The position numbers and the translations under genes were made by a program. This document shows positions 1 to 4,952 of a DNA stretch of 5,405 bases, piece by piece. Each line of letters opens with the position of its first letter. The first letter of the stretch is position 1. The stretch is from an uncultured Oscillospiraceae bacterium (GTDB taxonomy: Bacteria > Bacillota > Clostridia > Oscillospirales > Oscillospiraceae). The stretch spans positions 1-5,405 of the forward strand of contig CAKTJC010000065.1 of assembly GCA_934567355.1 (NCBI GenBank), read 5' to 3'. Under the pieces are notes generated by a model, which was not told the origin of the DNA, did no database searches, and saw nothing but the letters and a program-made list of their open reading frames with translations.

Positions 1-102
1 GCGGTTGCGCTCTGCACAGCGCTGCGGCGCTAGACTTGCAGCCTGTAGGGTATTTTCCGCCAGGTACACGCCCCGGCAGAAAATGATCTAACTCTATTTG
101 CC

Positions 103-135
103 GCCTGCGGGCGGCAAACTCTGCGAGGCTTTTTT
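103..135 (+). terminator. Possible intrinsic terminator for a gene left of the window
   Basis: On the plus strand GCCT (103-106) can pair with AGGC (126-129). The stem continues past a bulged G125 as 107-111 with 120-124, including two G-U pairs, and is followed directly by six T (130-135). A competing perfect 9-bp hairpin (97-105 with 110-118, loop TGCG) overlaps it and has no adjacent T run. The arrangement fits termination of a plus-strand transcript whose gene ends near 84-91. The bulge and the competing fold keep confidence low. Confidence 0.35.
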
Positions 136-144
136 GACACACTG

Positions 145-166
145 GCGCGCTGCTTTTGCAGCGCGT
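145..166 (-). repeat. GC-rich hairpin downstream of birA
   Basis: CGCGCTGC (146-153) and GCAGCGCG (158-165) form a perfect 8-bp stem around a TTTT loop (AAAA on the minus strand), extendable by a G-T pair at 145/166. It lies 63 nt past the birA stop and is the first strong hairpin the birA transcript would meet. On the minus strand the stem is not followed by a T run, so it is not a standard intrinsic terminator. It could protect the 3' end of the message or assist factor-dependent termination (inference). Confidence 0.4.
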
Positions 167-228
167 CCCGAAGCATATATGGGGGTTGTATGTATTGACA
201 GTTTCCTGCTCTGTCTGTAAATCCGGCC

Positions 229-1221
229 TCAAATATGCGTATCAGCATCCGCACAGATGCTGATCTGCGCAGAGGAGAGCTGCTCAATGCTGCCGTCTTC
301 GTATCGAACCACCAGCCGGCAATCCTGGTCGATGTCCAGAACATGGGCGGTGCGCTCGCCGTCCGGCGTGATGATGCGGACGGTTTTGCCGATGACCATG
401 CTTTTCTCGCGGTAAGCGCGGACATAGTCGGCAGTATCGCCGCTGCGGTAAATACGGAAAAAATGATTCAGGAAGGAAGCGGCAAGCCGGTTCTTTCCCT
501 CGTCGGTCTGTTCAAAAAGAATGGAGTCCGCCGTGTCTGCAAGTTCAGCCGGGAAGCCCCCGGCGGGGGGATAGACATTGAAGCCGACACCCAAAACCAC
601 ATCCTCCAGCTGGCCGGTTTCCAGATTGAAGGAGCCTTCCGTCAGAATGCCGCATACCTTCTTCCCGCCCAGAAGAATGTCATTGACCCATTTAATCTGC
701 GGCGCTTTCTGCGTCTGCTCACTGATAGCGGCACAGGCGGCGACGGCGGCCATGGTGGTGATGTGTACCGCACGCATGGGCCGCAGCTCCCGGGGGCGGA
801 GCAGGATGCTCATGTAAACGCCGGTATCCGGGGGAGAGTAGAATTCCCGTCCCAGCCGCCCGCGCCCGCGGGTCTGCTGATTGGCGAGGATCACCAGTCC
901 CTCCGGCGCACCCTCGGCAGCGCGCTGACGCAGCAGGGAATTGGTGGAGGCTGTGCAGGGGATCAGCTCCAGCGTGCATTCTGCCGCAGCGGACTCCAGA
1001 TTATTTTCGATTCCCCGGACGCTGAGCACATCCGTGCATGCATTCAGGCAGTACCCCCGATTCTGCGCCGCCTGGATTTCGTAACCGGCGGCACGCAGAG
1101 AATTGATCGCCTTCCAAACCGCTGTACGGGAAAGCGCCAGCGCCGCGGCCAGCTCTTCGCCGGAAAGATACTGCCCCTTGTGCGATTCCAGAAGTGCCAA
1201 CACCTGTTCTTTTGTCCCCAT
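229..1221 (-). CDS. birA: Bifunctional biotin-[acetyl-CoA carboxylase] ligase / biotin repressor BirA
   Basis: Cytoplasmic enzyme that makes biotinyl-5'-AMP from biotin and ATP and attaches biotin to a lysine of carrier proteins such as AccB. The HTH-bearing class also represses biotin genes when loaded with biotinyl-AMP. The 330-residue product shows an N-terminal winged helix (about 4-58; recognition part near SRTAVWKAINSLRAAGY), STN at 92-94, the adenylate-binding loop GRGRLGR at 119-125, KWVND at 177-181 (KWPND in many homologues; the Val form is also common in Firmicutes), GVGFNV at 211-216 and a C-terminal SH3-like domain (about 276-323). The start at 1221 is chosen because AAAGGAGG lies 7 nt upstream. 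An in-frame ATG at 1284 would lie upstream of the promoter. Length is normal for class II BirA. It is divergent from bioY, and the shared spacer carries a BirA-like operator, so it probably regulates bioY and perhaps itself. Confidence 0.96.
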   Translation of the reverse strand: MGTKEQVLALLESHKGQYLSGEELAAALALSRTAVWKAINSLRAAGYEIQAAQNRGYCLNACTDVLSVRGIENNLESAAAECTLELIPCTASTNSLLRQRAAEGAPEGLVILANQQTRGRGRLGREFYSPPDTGVYMSILLRPRELRPMRAVHITTMAAVAACAAISEQTQKAPQIKWVNDILLGGKKVCGILTEGSFNLETGQLEDVVLGVGFNVYPPAGGFPAELADTADSILFEQTDEGKNRLAASFLNHFFRIYRSGDTADYVRAYREKSMVIGKTVRIITPDGERTAHVLDIDQDCRLVVRYEDGSIEQLSSAQISICADADTHI

Positions 1222-1228
1222 GAAAGCG

Positions 1229-1236
1229 CCTCCTTT
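1229..1236 (-). promoter_or_regulatory. birA ribosome binding site (decides the start)
   Basis: Minus strand AAAGGAGG, a near-perfect Shine-Dalgarno sequence, sits 7 nt before the ATG at 1221. It fixes the start and rules out the longer frame beginning at 1284. It lies almost exactly at the predicted transcription start, so the birA leader would be only about 16 nt. Confidence 0.9.
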
Positions 1237-1243
1237 CTCTTCC

Positions 1244-1272
1244 ATTATGGCGTCATATTCACTAATTGTCAA
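1244..1272 (-). promoter_or_regulatory. birA promoter (sigma-A type)
   Basis: On the minus strand TTGACA (1267-1272) and CATAAT (1244-1249) are separated by exactly 17 bp, which is 11 of 12 consensus bases. Transcription should start near 1237, just before the Shine-Dalgarno sequence. The -35 box is embedded in GGTTGACAA, the same nine bases found at the bioY -35 and as one arm of the BirA-like operator. This suggests autoregulation or shared control (inference). Confidence 0.82.
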
Positions 1273-1274
1273 CC
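1266..1274. promoter_or_regulatory. Lone BirA-type half-site at the birA -35 box
   Basis: Plus strand TTGTCAACC (minus GGTTGACAA) equals one arm of the operator at 1309-1339. No partner GGTT arm occurs 14-16 bp to its right, where a full operator would need it. Its TGT is 42 bp from the TGT of the left operator arm, about four helical turns. It may be an auxiliary BirA contact, or only a consequence of a consensus -35 box preceded by GG. Confidence 0.4.
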
Positions 1275-1285
1275 TATATTTCAAG

Positions 1286-1303
1286 AGAATATCCCGATAT
1301 TCT
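1286..1303. repeat. Perfect 18-bp palindrome between the two promoters
   Basis: AGAATATCCCGATATTCT consists of two perfect 8-bp arms (1286-1293 and 1296-1303) around CC. It lies upstream of both predicted transcription starts, so it would act as DNA rather than as an RNA hairpin. The size and symmetry suit a dimeric DNA-binding protein. It does not resemble the BirA half-site (TTGTNAACC). The regulator is unknown. Confidence 0.5.
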
Positions 1304-1308
1304 TAAAA

Positions 1309-1339
1309 TGTTAACCAAGAATAAAGAATTTGGTTGACA
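1309..1339. promoter_or_regulatory. BirA operator (biotin regulon site)
   Basis: TGTTAACCAA (1309-1318) and TTGGTTGACA (1330-1339) form an inverted repeat with one mismatch. Counted from the core TGTTAACC and GGTTGACA, the spacer is 15 bp. This matches the known BirA signal of two TTGTNAACC-type arms in opposite orientation separated by 14-16 bp. The right arm contains the bioY -35 box, so bound BirA-biotinyl-AMP would block RNA polymerase at bioY. Position, symmetry and the adjacent birA and bioY genes support the call. Confidence 0.88.
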
Positions 1340-1362
1340 AACGTGGCCGCGTCGTTTATTCT
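1334..1362 (+). promoter_or_regulatory. bioY promoter
   Basis: A consensus TTGACA (1334-1339) is followed after 17 bp by TATTCT (1357-1362; 4 of 6 bases). The predicted start near 1369 leaves a leader of about 26 nt. The -35 box is inside the right arm of the BirA operator, which implies repression when biotin is plentiful. Confidence 0.7.
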
Positions 1363-1394
1363 CTTGGTGAAAAAAGAAGAAAAGAGGCATTTCT

Positions 1395-1934
1395 ATGAAA
1401 AAATCCGCCCTATTCAACATGACCAGCTGTGCACTGATGGCGGCGCTGATGTGCGTTCTCTGTCCTGTTTCGGTTCCAATCGGACCGATCCCGATTTCTC
1501 TGTCGATCCTGGTGATCTTGCTGACAGTCTGCGTCCTGGGCACCTGGCGGGCATTGGTGAGCTACACGGTGTATCTGCTGCTGGGAGCAGTGGGAATGCC
1601 GGTTTTCTCCGGCTTCCAGGGCGGCCTGACCAAACTGGCAGGCCCCACAGGGGGATATCTGGTGGGGTTCTGGGTGATGATCCTGGTAGGCGGCATCATC
1701 ATGGAGCGGAGCCACCGCAATCTTTTTGGAACTGCGGTCGGTATGCTGCTGGGAATTGCGCTGGACTATGTGGTGGGCACCGCCTGGTTCGTCTTCCAGA
1801 CCGGGAGCACCGTCATCCATGCACTGGATGTGTGTGTATATCCCTTCATTCCCTTTGATCTTGCCAAGCTTGTCATTGCGGTCGGGCTGGGCATGCTGCT
1901 GCACAAGGCGCTGGCAAAGGCCAAGCTTCTGTAA
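1395..1934 (+). CDS. bioY: Biotin transporter BioY (ECF substrate-binding S component)
   Basis: Integral membrane protein that binds biotin with high affinity and delivers it to the shared ECF energising module (EcfA, EcfA', EcfT), which is not in this window. The 179-residue product is very hydrophobic, with about six membrane segments (roughly 11-28, 33-50, 53-71, 85-104, 111-132 and 155-172). It shows the family motifs VGMPVFSGFQGG (66-77), GPTGGYLVGF (83-92) and FIPFDLAK (151-158), whose Asp155 corresponds to a conserved ligand-site residue. Length is typical. The ATG has AAAGAGG 7 nt upstream. It is the only gene between its operator-controlled promoter and a strong terminator, so it is monocistronic. 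Together with birA it suggests biotin scavenging; no biotin synthesis gene is present here. Confidence 0.95.
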   Translation: MKKSALFNMTSCALMAALMCVLCPVSVPIGPIPISLSILVILLTVCVLGTWRALVSYTVYLLLGAVGMPVFSGFQGGLTKLAGPTGGYLVGFWVMILVGGIIMERSHRNLFGTAVGMLLGIALDYVVGTAWFVFQTGSTVIHALDVCVYPFIPFDLAKLVIAVGLGMLLHKALAKAKLL

Positions 1935-1944
1935 CATACGAAGA

Positions 1945-1987
1945 GTCGGGAGGGCTCACGTTTTCTGTGAGTCCTCCCGGCTTTTTT
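1945..1987 (+). terminator. Intrinsic terminator of bioY
   Basis: A 15-bp stem (1945-1959 with 1967-1981, including two G-U pairs) with a 7-nt loop (1960-1966) is followed by six T (1982-1987). It starts 10 nt after the bioY stop. The T run overlaps the TAA stop (1986-1988) of the convergent mazF gene. In the minus direction the stem is followed by CTCTTCG rather than a T run, so it is mainly one-way, though it may also form at the mazF 3' end. Confidence 0.92.
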
Positions 1988-2351
1988 AAATTGTTCCGTT
2001 CCCATGTAAACCAAAGCTTACCGCGATGGCGCTGTCCACCATGGACATTTGCTGATCGTCCAGGCGTCCCATATGCTCCCGTAGGCGGCGCTTATCGATG
2101 GTTCGGATCTGCTCCAGCAGGATGACGGAATCCTTGCTCAGCCCCACGCTGCCCCCGGCAATGTTGATATGGGTGGGGAGCTTTGCCTTTCCGGTCTGGC
2201 TGGTGATTGCTGCTGCGATCACGGTGGGGGAATGGCGGTTGCCGGTGTCATTCTGTACGATCAAAACCGGCCGGGTGCCGCCCTGCTCACTGCCCACCAC
2301 GGGGGAAAGATCCGCATAGAAAATGTCCCCTCGCTTCACAGTGCTGTCCAT
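1986..2351 (-). CDS. ndoA: MazF/NdoA-family mRNA endoribonuclease toxin (PemK-like)
   Basis: Sequence-specific, ribosome-independent endoribonuclease of the PemK/MazF fold, normally held inactive by an antitoxin. The 121-residue product closely resembles Bacillus subtilis NdoA/EndoA along its length: VKRGD near the N-terminus, [17 protein letters not shown] (14-30), QNDTGNR (33-39), AAITSQ (47-52), KAKLPTH (55-61) and [12 protein letters not shown] (75-86). Arg27 and Thr50 align with the catalytic Arg25 and Thr48 of EndoA, so the enzyme looks active. The ATG has GGAG 11 nt upstream, a rather long spacing. No antitoxin gene precedes it. The gene upstream is the YdcC/GerS-like lipoprotein, whereas relatives have alr and ndoAI in between. 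Its stop lies in the T run of the convergent bioY terminator. The family call is firm; the role without a partner is open. Confidence 0.94.
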   Translation of the reverse strand: MDSTVKRGDIFYADLSPVVGSEQGGTRPVLIVQNDTGNRHSPTVIAAAITSQTGKAKLPTHINIAGGSVGLSKDSVILLEQIRTIDKRRLREHMGRLDDQQMSMVDSAIAVSFGLHGNGTI

Positions 2352-2357
2352 TTGAAA

Positions 2358-2414
2358 TCACACTCCGTGGCTCAGGAAGCCACAAAGAAACCATTTGCCG
2401 TTTGCTGATTTCAT
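2358..2414 (-). CDS. Possible 18-codon leader ORF upstream of mazF
   Basis: A short frame (MKSANGKWFLCGFLSHGV) starts at an ATG with AGGGAAG 5 nt upstream and stops (TGA) 6 nt before the mazF ATG. The mazF Shine-Dalgarno GGAG lies inside its last codons, and the hairpin at 2367-2383 lies within it. If translated, it could couple to, or control, toxin translation. It shows no similarity that I recognise to a MazE antitoxin and is far too short for one. Chance occurrence is quite possible. Confidence 0.2.
   Translation of the reverse strand: MKSANGKWFLCGFLSHGV
2367..2383 (-). promoter_or_regulatory. Hairpin abutting the mazF ribosome binding site
   Basis: On the minus strand GTGGCT (2378-2383) and AGCCAC (2367-2372) form a perfect 6-bp stem with loop TCCTG, directly followed by GGAG (2363-2366), the mazF Shine-Dalgarno. 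A stem stacked against the ribosome site could tune toxin translation (inference). It has no T run, so it is not a terminator. Confidence 0.35.
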
Positions 2415-2437
2415 TCGGACTTCCCTAAAGAATCGGG

Positions 2438-2463
2438 CGCGCTTCCTGCGTTGCCGAAGCGCG
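2438..2463 (-). terminator. Weak candidate terminator after the lipoprotein gene
   Basis: On the minus strand CGCGCTTC (2456-2463) pairs with GAAGCGCG (2438-2445), a perfect 8-bp stem with a 10-nt loop. About 5 nt later comes TTCTTT. It is 83 nt past the lipoprotein stop. The interrupted, displaced T run makes it a poor intrinsic terminator, so read-through into mazF is likely. I see no convincing promoter for mazF in 2352-2546. Confidence 0.3.
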
Positions 2464-2546
2464 GCTGTATCTTTATTCTCCCACGCCCGTTGGTTTTTTA
2501 TACGGCGCAGCCCTCACATAATTCTATGCGCGAACCTGCGCGGATT

Positions 2547-3107
2547 CTACTGAATCGTGAAATTTTTGACATCCAGCGACAGTATCTTCCGTTCCCGGTA
2601 CAATACCTCCGCCCGAAGGGGCGTGTCGGATTCATCCAGCCAGATGTCCAGATGCAGCGCATCGTCCTCATAGCTGTCGTCAATGCTCAGACGCAGCAGC
2701 TCCTTTTCCCGTCCGGCGGAGACGATATAGCCGCCCCGCAGGGTTTTCATCAGCAGCCAGGGCGCGCAGATCGGCGTGACCTGATTGTCGGCCAGCAGGG
2801 GAAAATGGAGCGCCGTGTCGTCAAACCGCAGCGTGCCCTTTGTCCCGTCCACGCTGCCCTGAATGCCGGAAATGCTGTCCGGCGCGGTGACGGTGAACCG
2901 AACCGTGCCCCGGTTGTCCACCAGGCACTGCATGGAGAAGGTGTGCAGCTTGTCCCCATAATCCGCTGCAATGTCTGCGTCGAAGCTGCACAGGGGGCTG
3001 CCCAGGATCTTTGTCCGCAGGGCAATGCCCCGCTCCAATTCCCGGTTTTTCCCGGAGCATCCGGCCAAGAGCATCAGCACGAGCAAAACAGCAACCGCTT
3101 TTTTCAA
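2547..3107 (-). CDS. LolA-like lipoprotein of the YdcC/GerS type
   Basis: Predicted membrane-anchored lipoprotein of 186 residues. It has a short signal peptide (KK, then a hydrophobic stretch 4-14) and a lipobox LAGC with Cys17 as the lipidation site. The rest is beta-rich and LolA-like, as in FTVTAPDSISGIQGS (71-85) and a C-terminal LDESDTPLRAEVLY (157-170). Bacillus YdcC and Clostridioides GerS, a spore-germination lipoprotein, have this fold and position. Whether this protein acts in sporulation or germination is inference from gene order. The start is a TTG at 3107, the only one that gives a proper signal peptide, with GGGCGGGA 5 nt upstream. It lies 12 nt after the nnrD stop, so it is co-transcribed and probably coupled. 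Family assignment is moderate; specific function is unproven. Confidence 0.78.
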   Translation of the reverse strand: MKKAVAVLLVLMLLAGCSGKNRELERGIALRTKILGSPLCSFDADIAADYGDKLHTFSMQCLVDNRGTVRFTVTAPDSISGIQGSVDGTKGTLRFDDTALHFPLLADNQVTPICAPWLLMKTLRGGYIVSAGREKELLRLSIDDSYEDDALHLDIWLDESDTPLRAEVLYRERKILSLDVKNFTIQ

Positions 3108-3119
3108 AAGAATCCCGCC

Positions 3120-3959
3120 CTATTTCATAAGTCGCGGCAGAACCCCCAGCATATCCGTTGGCAGCATCCCGTATTGCCCCAGCTCCTTGGCGCATCGATC
3201 TCCTGCCGCTCCGTGCAGCCAGCAGCCGCAGGCGGCGCAGAGGATCGGCGCAATGTGCTGACCGAGCAGGGAGGTGATGATGCCCGCCAGCACGTCCCCG
3301 CTGCCGCCCACCGCCATTCCGGGGTTGCCGGTGGGATTTATGTAATCCTGCATCCCGTCGGTTATGCAACTGCGGTGCCCCTTGAGCACCATGATGCACC
3401 CCAGTGCCTGAGCGGCAGAGCGGGCATCATCCATGGCGCTGCCGGTGAAGGGTGTGCCCAGCCTGGAAAATTCTCCCGGATGGGGTGTAAGGATGGTCGT
3501 CCCGGTTCTTCCGCGCAGTAGATCTATATGCCGCGCAGCCAGAGTTATGCCATCGGCATCCAGCACCAGGGGGCAGGATATGTTTTGGAGAGCCCAGCAG
3601 ACAAGCGCCTCCGTGTCCTCGTTTATCCCTAAGCCGCAGCCCAGCAGTACCGCGTCCATCTGCGGCAGCCGCCGCTCAATTTCCGGAATGGCTTCTACGC
3701 TGAGCTTGCCGTCCCGATCGGGCAGGGGAAATACGATAGCCTCGTTGAGTTTGACGGCTTCTATTTCGTAGATGCATGCCGGAACCCCAAGGTATACCAG
3801 CCCCGCGCCGCTGCGCAGAGTGCCCATGGCGGCAAGATACGCCGCCCCCGTAAAGCCCTGGCTGCCGCACAGCAGAAGAATTTTTCCAAAGCAACCCTTG
3901 TGGGCGTTTTCGTCCCGGTCGGGCAGCAGGGCTAGCACCTGCTCATGGTTCAGAATCAT
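3120..3959 (-). CDS. nnrD: ADP/ATP-dependent (S)-NAD(P)H-hydrate dehydratase (YjeF C-terminal domain)
   Basis: Cytoplasmic metabolite-repair enzyme that uses a nucleotide to dehydrate damaged NADHX/NADPHX back to NADH/NADPH. The 279-residue product has the ribokinase-like fold: KGCFGKILLLCGSQGFTGAA (21-40), GLVYLGVP (53-60), LLGCGLG (105-111), LDADGI (133-138), TPHPGEFSRL (158-167), VLKG (191-194) and the nucleotide/catalytic segment NPTGNPGMAVGGSGDVLAG (208-226) with the expected catalytic Asp222. Only the dehydratase domain is present; the YjeF_N epimerase is not fused and not in this window. The start at 3959 overlaps the exonuclease stop as ATGA and has AGGTGG 6 nt upstream. The longer frame from 4004 is rejected. 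It is translationally coupled to the gene before it and 12 nt from the lipoprotein gene. In many Firmicutes nnr genes lie near acpS, the YdcC-type lipoprotein gene and alr, which fits. Confidence 0.93.
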   Translation of the reverse strand: MILNHEQVLALLPDRDENAHKGCFGKILLLCGSQGFTGAAYLAAMGTLRSGAGLVYLGVPACIYEIEAVKLNEAIVFPLPDRDGKLSVEAIPEIERRLPQMDAVLLGCGLGINEDTEALVCWALQNISCPLVLDADGITLAARHIDLLRGRTGTTILTPHPGEFSRLGTPFTGSAMDDARSAAQALGCIMVLKGHRSCITDGMQDYINPTGNPGMAVGGSGDVLAGIITSLLGQHIAPILCAACGCWLHGAAGDRCAKELGQYGMLPTDMLGVLPRLMK

Positions 3960-4834
3960 TGCACGCCACCTGCTTCCGCCTGGTGCTGGCAGTACAGCTC
4001 CCACAGATCGTCGCTCATTTCATAAAGAATTCGCCGGGGGTGGAAGCGGTTCGGGGCGGTGCGGGTCAGTTCCATGGTCACGAGAATCTCGTCCCCCTCG
4101 CTGCATTGCCCCCGCGCCATGGATTCCTCCCGGTCGAGGTGCAGCCAGCCATCTGCCGTGACGGTTTCTCCGCACCAGGGGCATACATACCGCCGCAGCG
4201 CCTCGTCCGCCAGAGCGGCGCGGGGGGATTCGTAGGCGGTAAGGATGGGCGCTTCGGCAAAGGCACGGCTGACATACTCGCCGCCGTATTCTTCCAGATC
4301 CAGGTGATTGCAAACCAGTGCCGTGTTGCGGGAATCGTTCAGTGCATCGTGGGCAATGTCGCCCTTTTCGTTCAGCACCTTCAGCGCATCGTCCAGTGCC
4401 ATCTTTCGGGGGATACGCATGATCTCATTGCAGAAGATTCGCTGCAGGTCATAGGTGTCCGGCAGATTTGAAATGTCGATGCCGTGCAGCAGCATATTGT
4501 CCACGAGGATCGGCAAATCGGATCGGCTCCAGGTCATGAAGCTGTATTCCTCCCCGCAGAATTCCATGAATTTTTCATAGGCCTGGGGGAAGGGAAGTCC
4601 CTTCTCGGCCAGCTCCTTGTCCCGCAGACCGGTGAGGCTGACAATGCGGTGGTGGAGCTTGGGGTAGTATTTTGGCTGGATCAAGAGCCGCAGCTCGTCA
4701 ACCTTCTCAAAGGCGTCGTTCAGCTTTACTGCCCCGATCTCAATGATCTCGCCGGGCAGACATACCGGCTGGGTCAGAATTTCGCTTTCGGAGCCGCACT
4801 GGTTCCATTCCAGATCAAAAATGATGTAGTTCAT
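3956..4834 (-). CDS. DEDDh-family 3'-5' exonuclease with a C-terminal Cys-containing extension
   Basis: Predicted metal-dependent 3'-5' exonuclease of the DnaQ/RNase T superfamily, nearest in style to the ERI-1/KapD-like branch; DNA or RNA substrate is undetermined. The 292-residue product shows Exo I FDLEW (Asp7, Glu9), Exo II around SRSDLP (Asp106) and Exo III HDALNDS with His162 and Asp167, so all DEDDh ligands are present. After residue about 200 comes an extra region with CPWCG (218-222), His232 and Cys244, possibly a small zinc-binding domain. The CxxC is seen; zinc is inferred. The start at 4834 is supported by AAAGAGGT 8 nt upstream and a strong promoter at 4866-4894. The longer frame from 4888 would begin upstream of the -10 box. 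It is the first gene of the operon leading into nnrD. Confidence 0.86.
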   Translation of the reverse strand: MNYIIFDLEWNQCGSESEILTQPVCLPGEIIEIGAVKLNDAFEKVDELRLLIQPKYYPKLHHRIVSLTGLRDKELAEKGLPFPQAYEKFMEFCGEEYSFMTWSRSDLPILVDNMLLHGIDISNLPDTYDLQRIFCNEIMRIPRKMALDDALKVLNEKGDIAHDALNDSRNTALVCNHLDLEEYGGEYVSRAFAEAPILTAYESPRAALADEALRRYVCPWCGETVTADGWLHLDREESMARGQCSEGDEILVTMELTRTAPNRFHPRRILYEMSDDLWELYCQHQAEAGGVQ

Positions 4835-4842
4835 TACAGCCG

Positions 4843-4850
4843 ACCTCTTT
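4843..4850 (-). promoter_or_regulatory. Exonuclease ribosome binding site
   Basis: Minus strand AAAGAGGT lies 8 nt before the ATG at 4834 and settles the start, since the upstream ATGs at 4888 and 4879 precede the predicted transcription start. Confidence 0.75.
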
Positions 4851-4865
4851 CGCTCTTTTCCCTGT

Positions 4866-4894
4866 ATTATATTCTTCATGCGACCCAATGTAAA
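4866..4894 (-). promoter_or_regulatory. Promoter of the exonuclease-nnrD-lipoprotein operon
   Basis: On the minus strand TTTACA (4889-4894) and a perfect TATAAT (4866-4871) are 17 bp apart, which is 11 of 12 consensus bases. Transcription should begin near 4859, giving a leader of about 25 nt. This looks like a strong constitutive sigma-A promoter; no operator-like repeat overlaps it. Confidence 0.85.
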
Positions 4895-4939
4895 GCAAAA
4901 TCCCAGTCTATTTCCGGCTGCTGCCGCATATGCTCTTTT

Positions 4940-4945
4940 GGGAGG
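4940..4945 (+). promoter_or_regulatory. Ribosome binding site selecting a GTG start
   Basis: GGGAGG, 7 nt before GTG at 4953, is the only strong Shine-Dalgarno in this frame. The ATG at 4878 in the same frame has no such site and would add an N-terminus encoded by the opposing promoter region. Confidence 0.82.
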
Positions 4946-4952
4946 TGGAAGC

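Larger units (their letters stand above)
1..228. other. Gene-poor left flank with several inverted repeats
   Basis: No gene is supported here. Two plus-strand frames are open from the left edge and end in stops at 84-86 and 89-91. Either could be the 3' tail of a gene lying to the left, but 27-29 codons are too few to identify. The stretch carries four inverted repeats: 7-11 with 18-22 (5 bp), 52-61 with 75-84 (10 bp with one mismatch), 97-105 with 110-118 (9 bp, perfect) and 146-153 with 158-165 (8 bp, perfect). These probably serve 3' ends of transcripts meeting from both sides (inference). A TTGACA at 195-200 has no matching -10. Confidence 0.5.

Noticed and set aside
195..223. TTGACA at 195-200 as a plus-strand promoter
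   Set aside because: No -10 better than 3 of 6 bases occurs at 16-18 bp spacing, and it would point into the antisense strand of birA.
1222..1284. Longer birA starting at ATG 1284
   Set aside because: That ATG lies upstream of the birA -35 and -10 boxes and has no Shine-Dalgarno, while ATG 1221 has a near-perfect one.
235..1314. 359-codon open frame on the plus strand opposite birA
   Set aside because: It is the antisense shadow of birA, which has family motifs, a promoter and a strong ribosome site. The antisense translation shows no motif and has no ribosome site.
2098..2428. Three small plus-strand frames opposite mazF as an antisense or overlapping antitoxin
   Set aside because: They lack ribosome sites and antitoxin-like features (no AbrB or RHH pattern), and their composition is that of antisense shadows.
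2451..3521. 356-codon open frame on the plus strand opposite the lipoprotein gene and nnrD
   Set aside because: The translation is rich in Q, H, R and P with no domain pattern, typical of a frame opposite GC-rich genes. It spans two well-supported minus-strand genes and their junction.
3960..4004. Longer nnrD starting at 4004
   Set aside because: It would overlap the exonuclease by 49 nt. The ATGA junction with AGGTGG 6 nt upstream is the better start, and family proteins begin near the MILNHEQV segment.
4907..4934. Possible sporulation-sigma-type promoter for the uncharacterised gene (CATATGCT at 4927-4934)
   Set aside because: The -10 resembles CATAnnnT, but the upstream element is poor and the spacing short. 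It is too weak to annotate.
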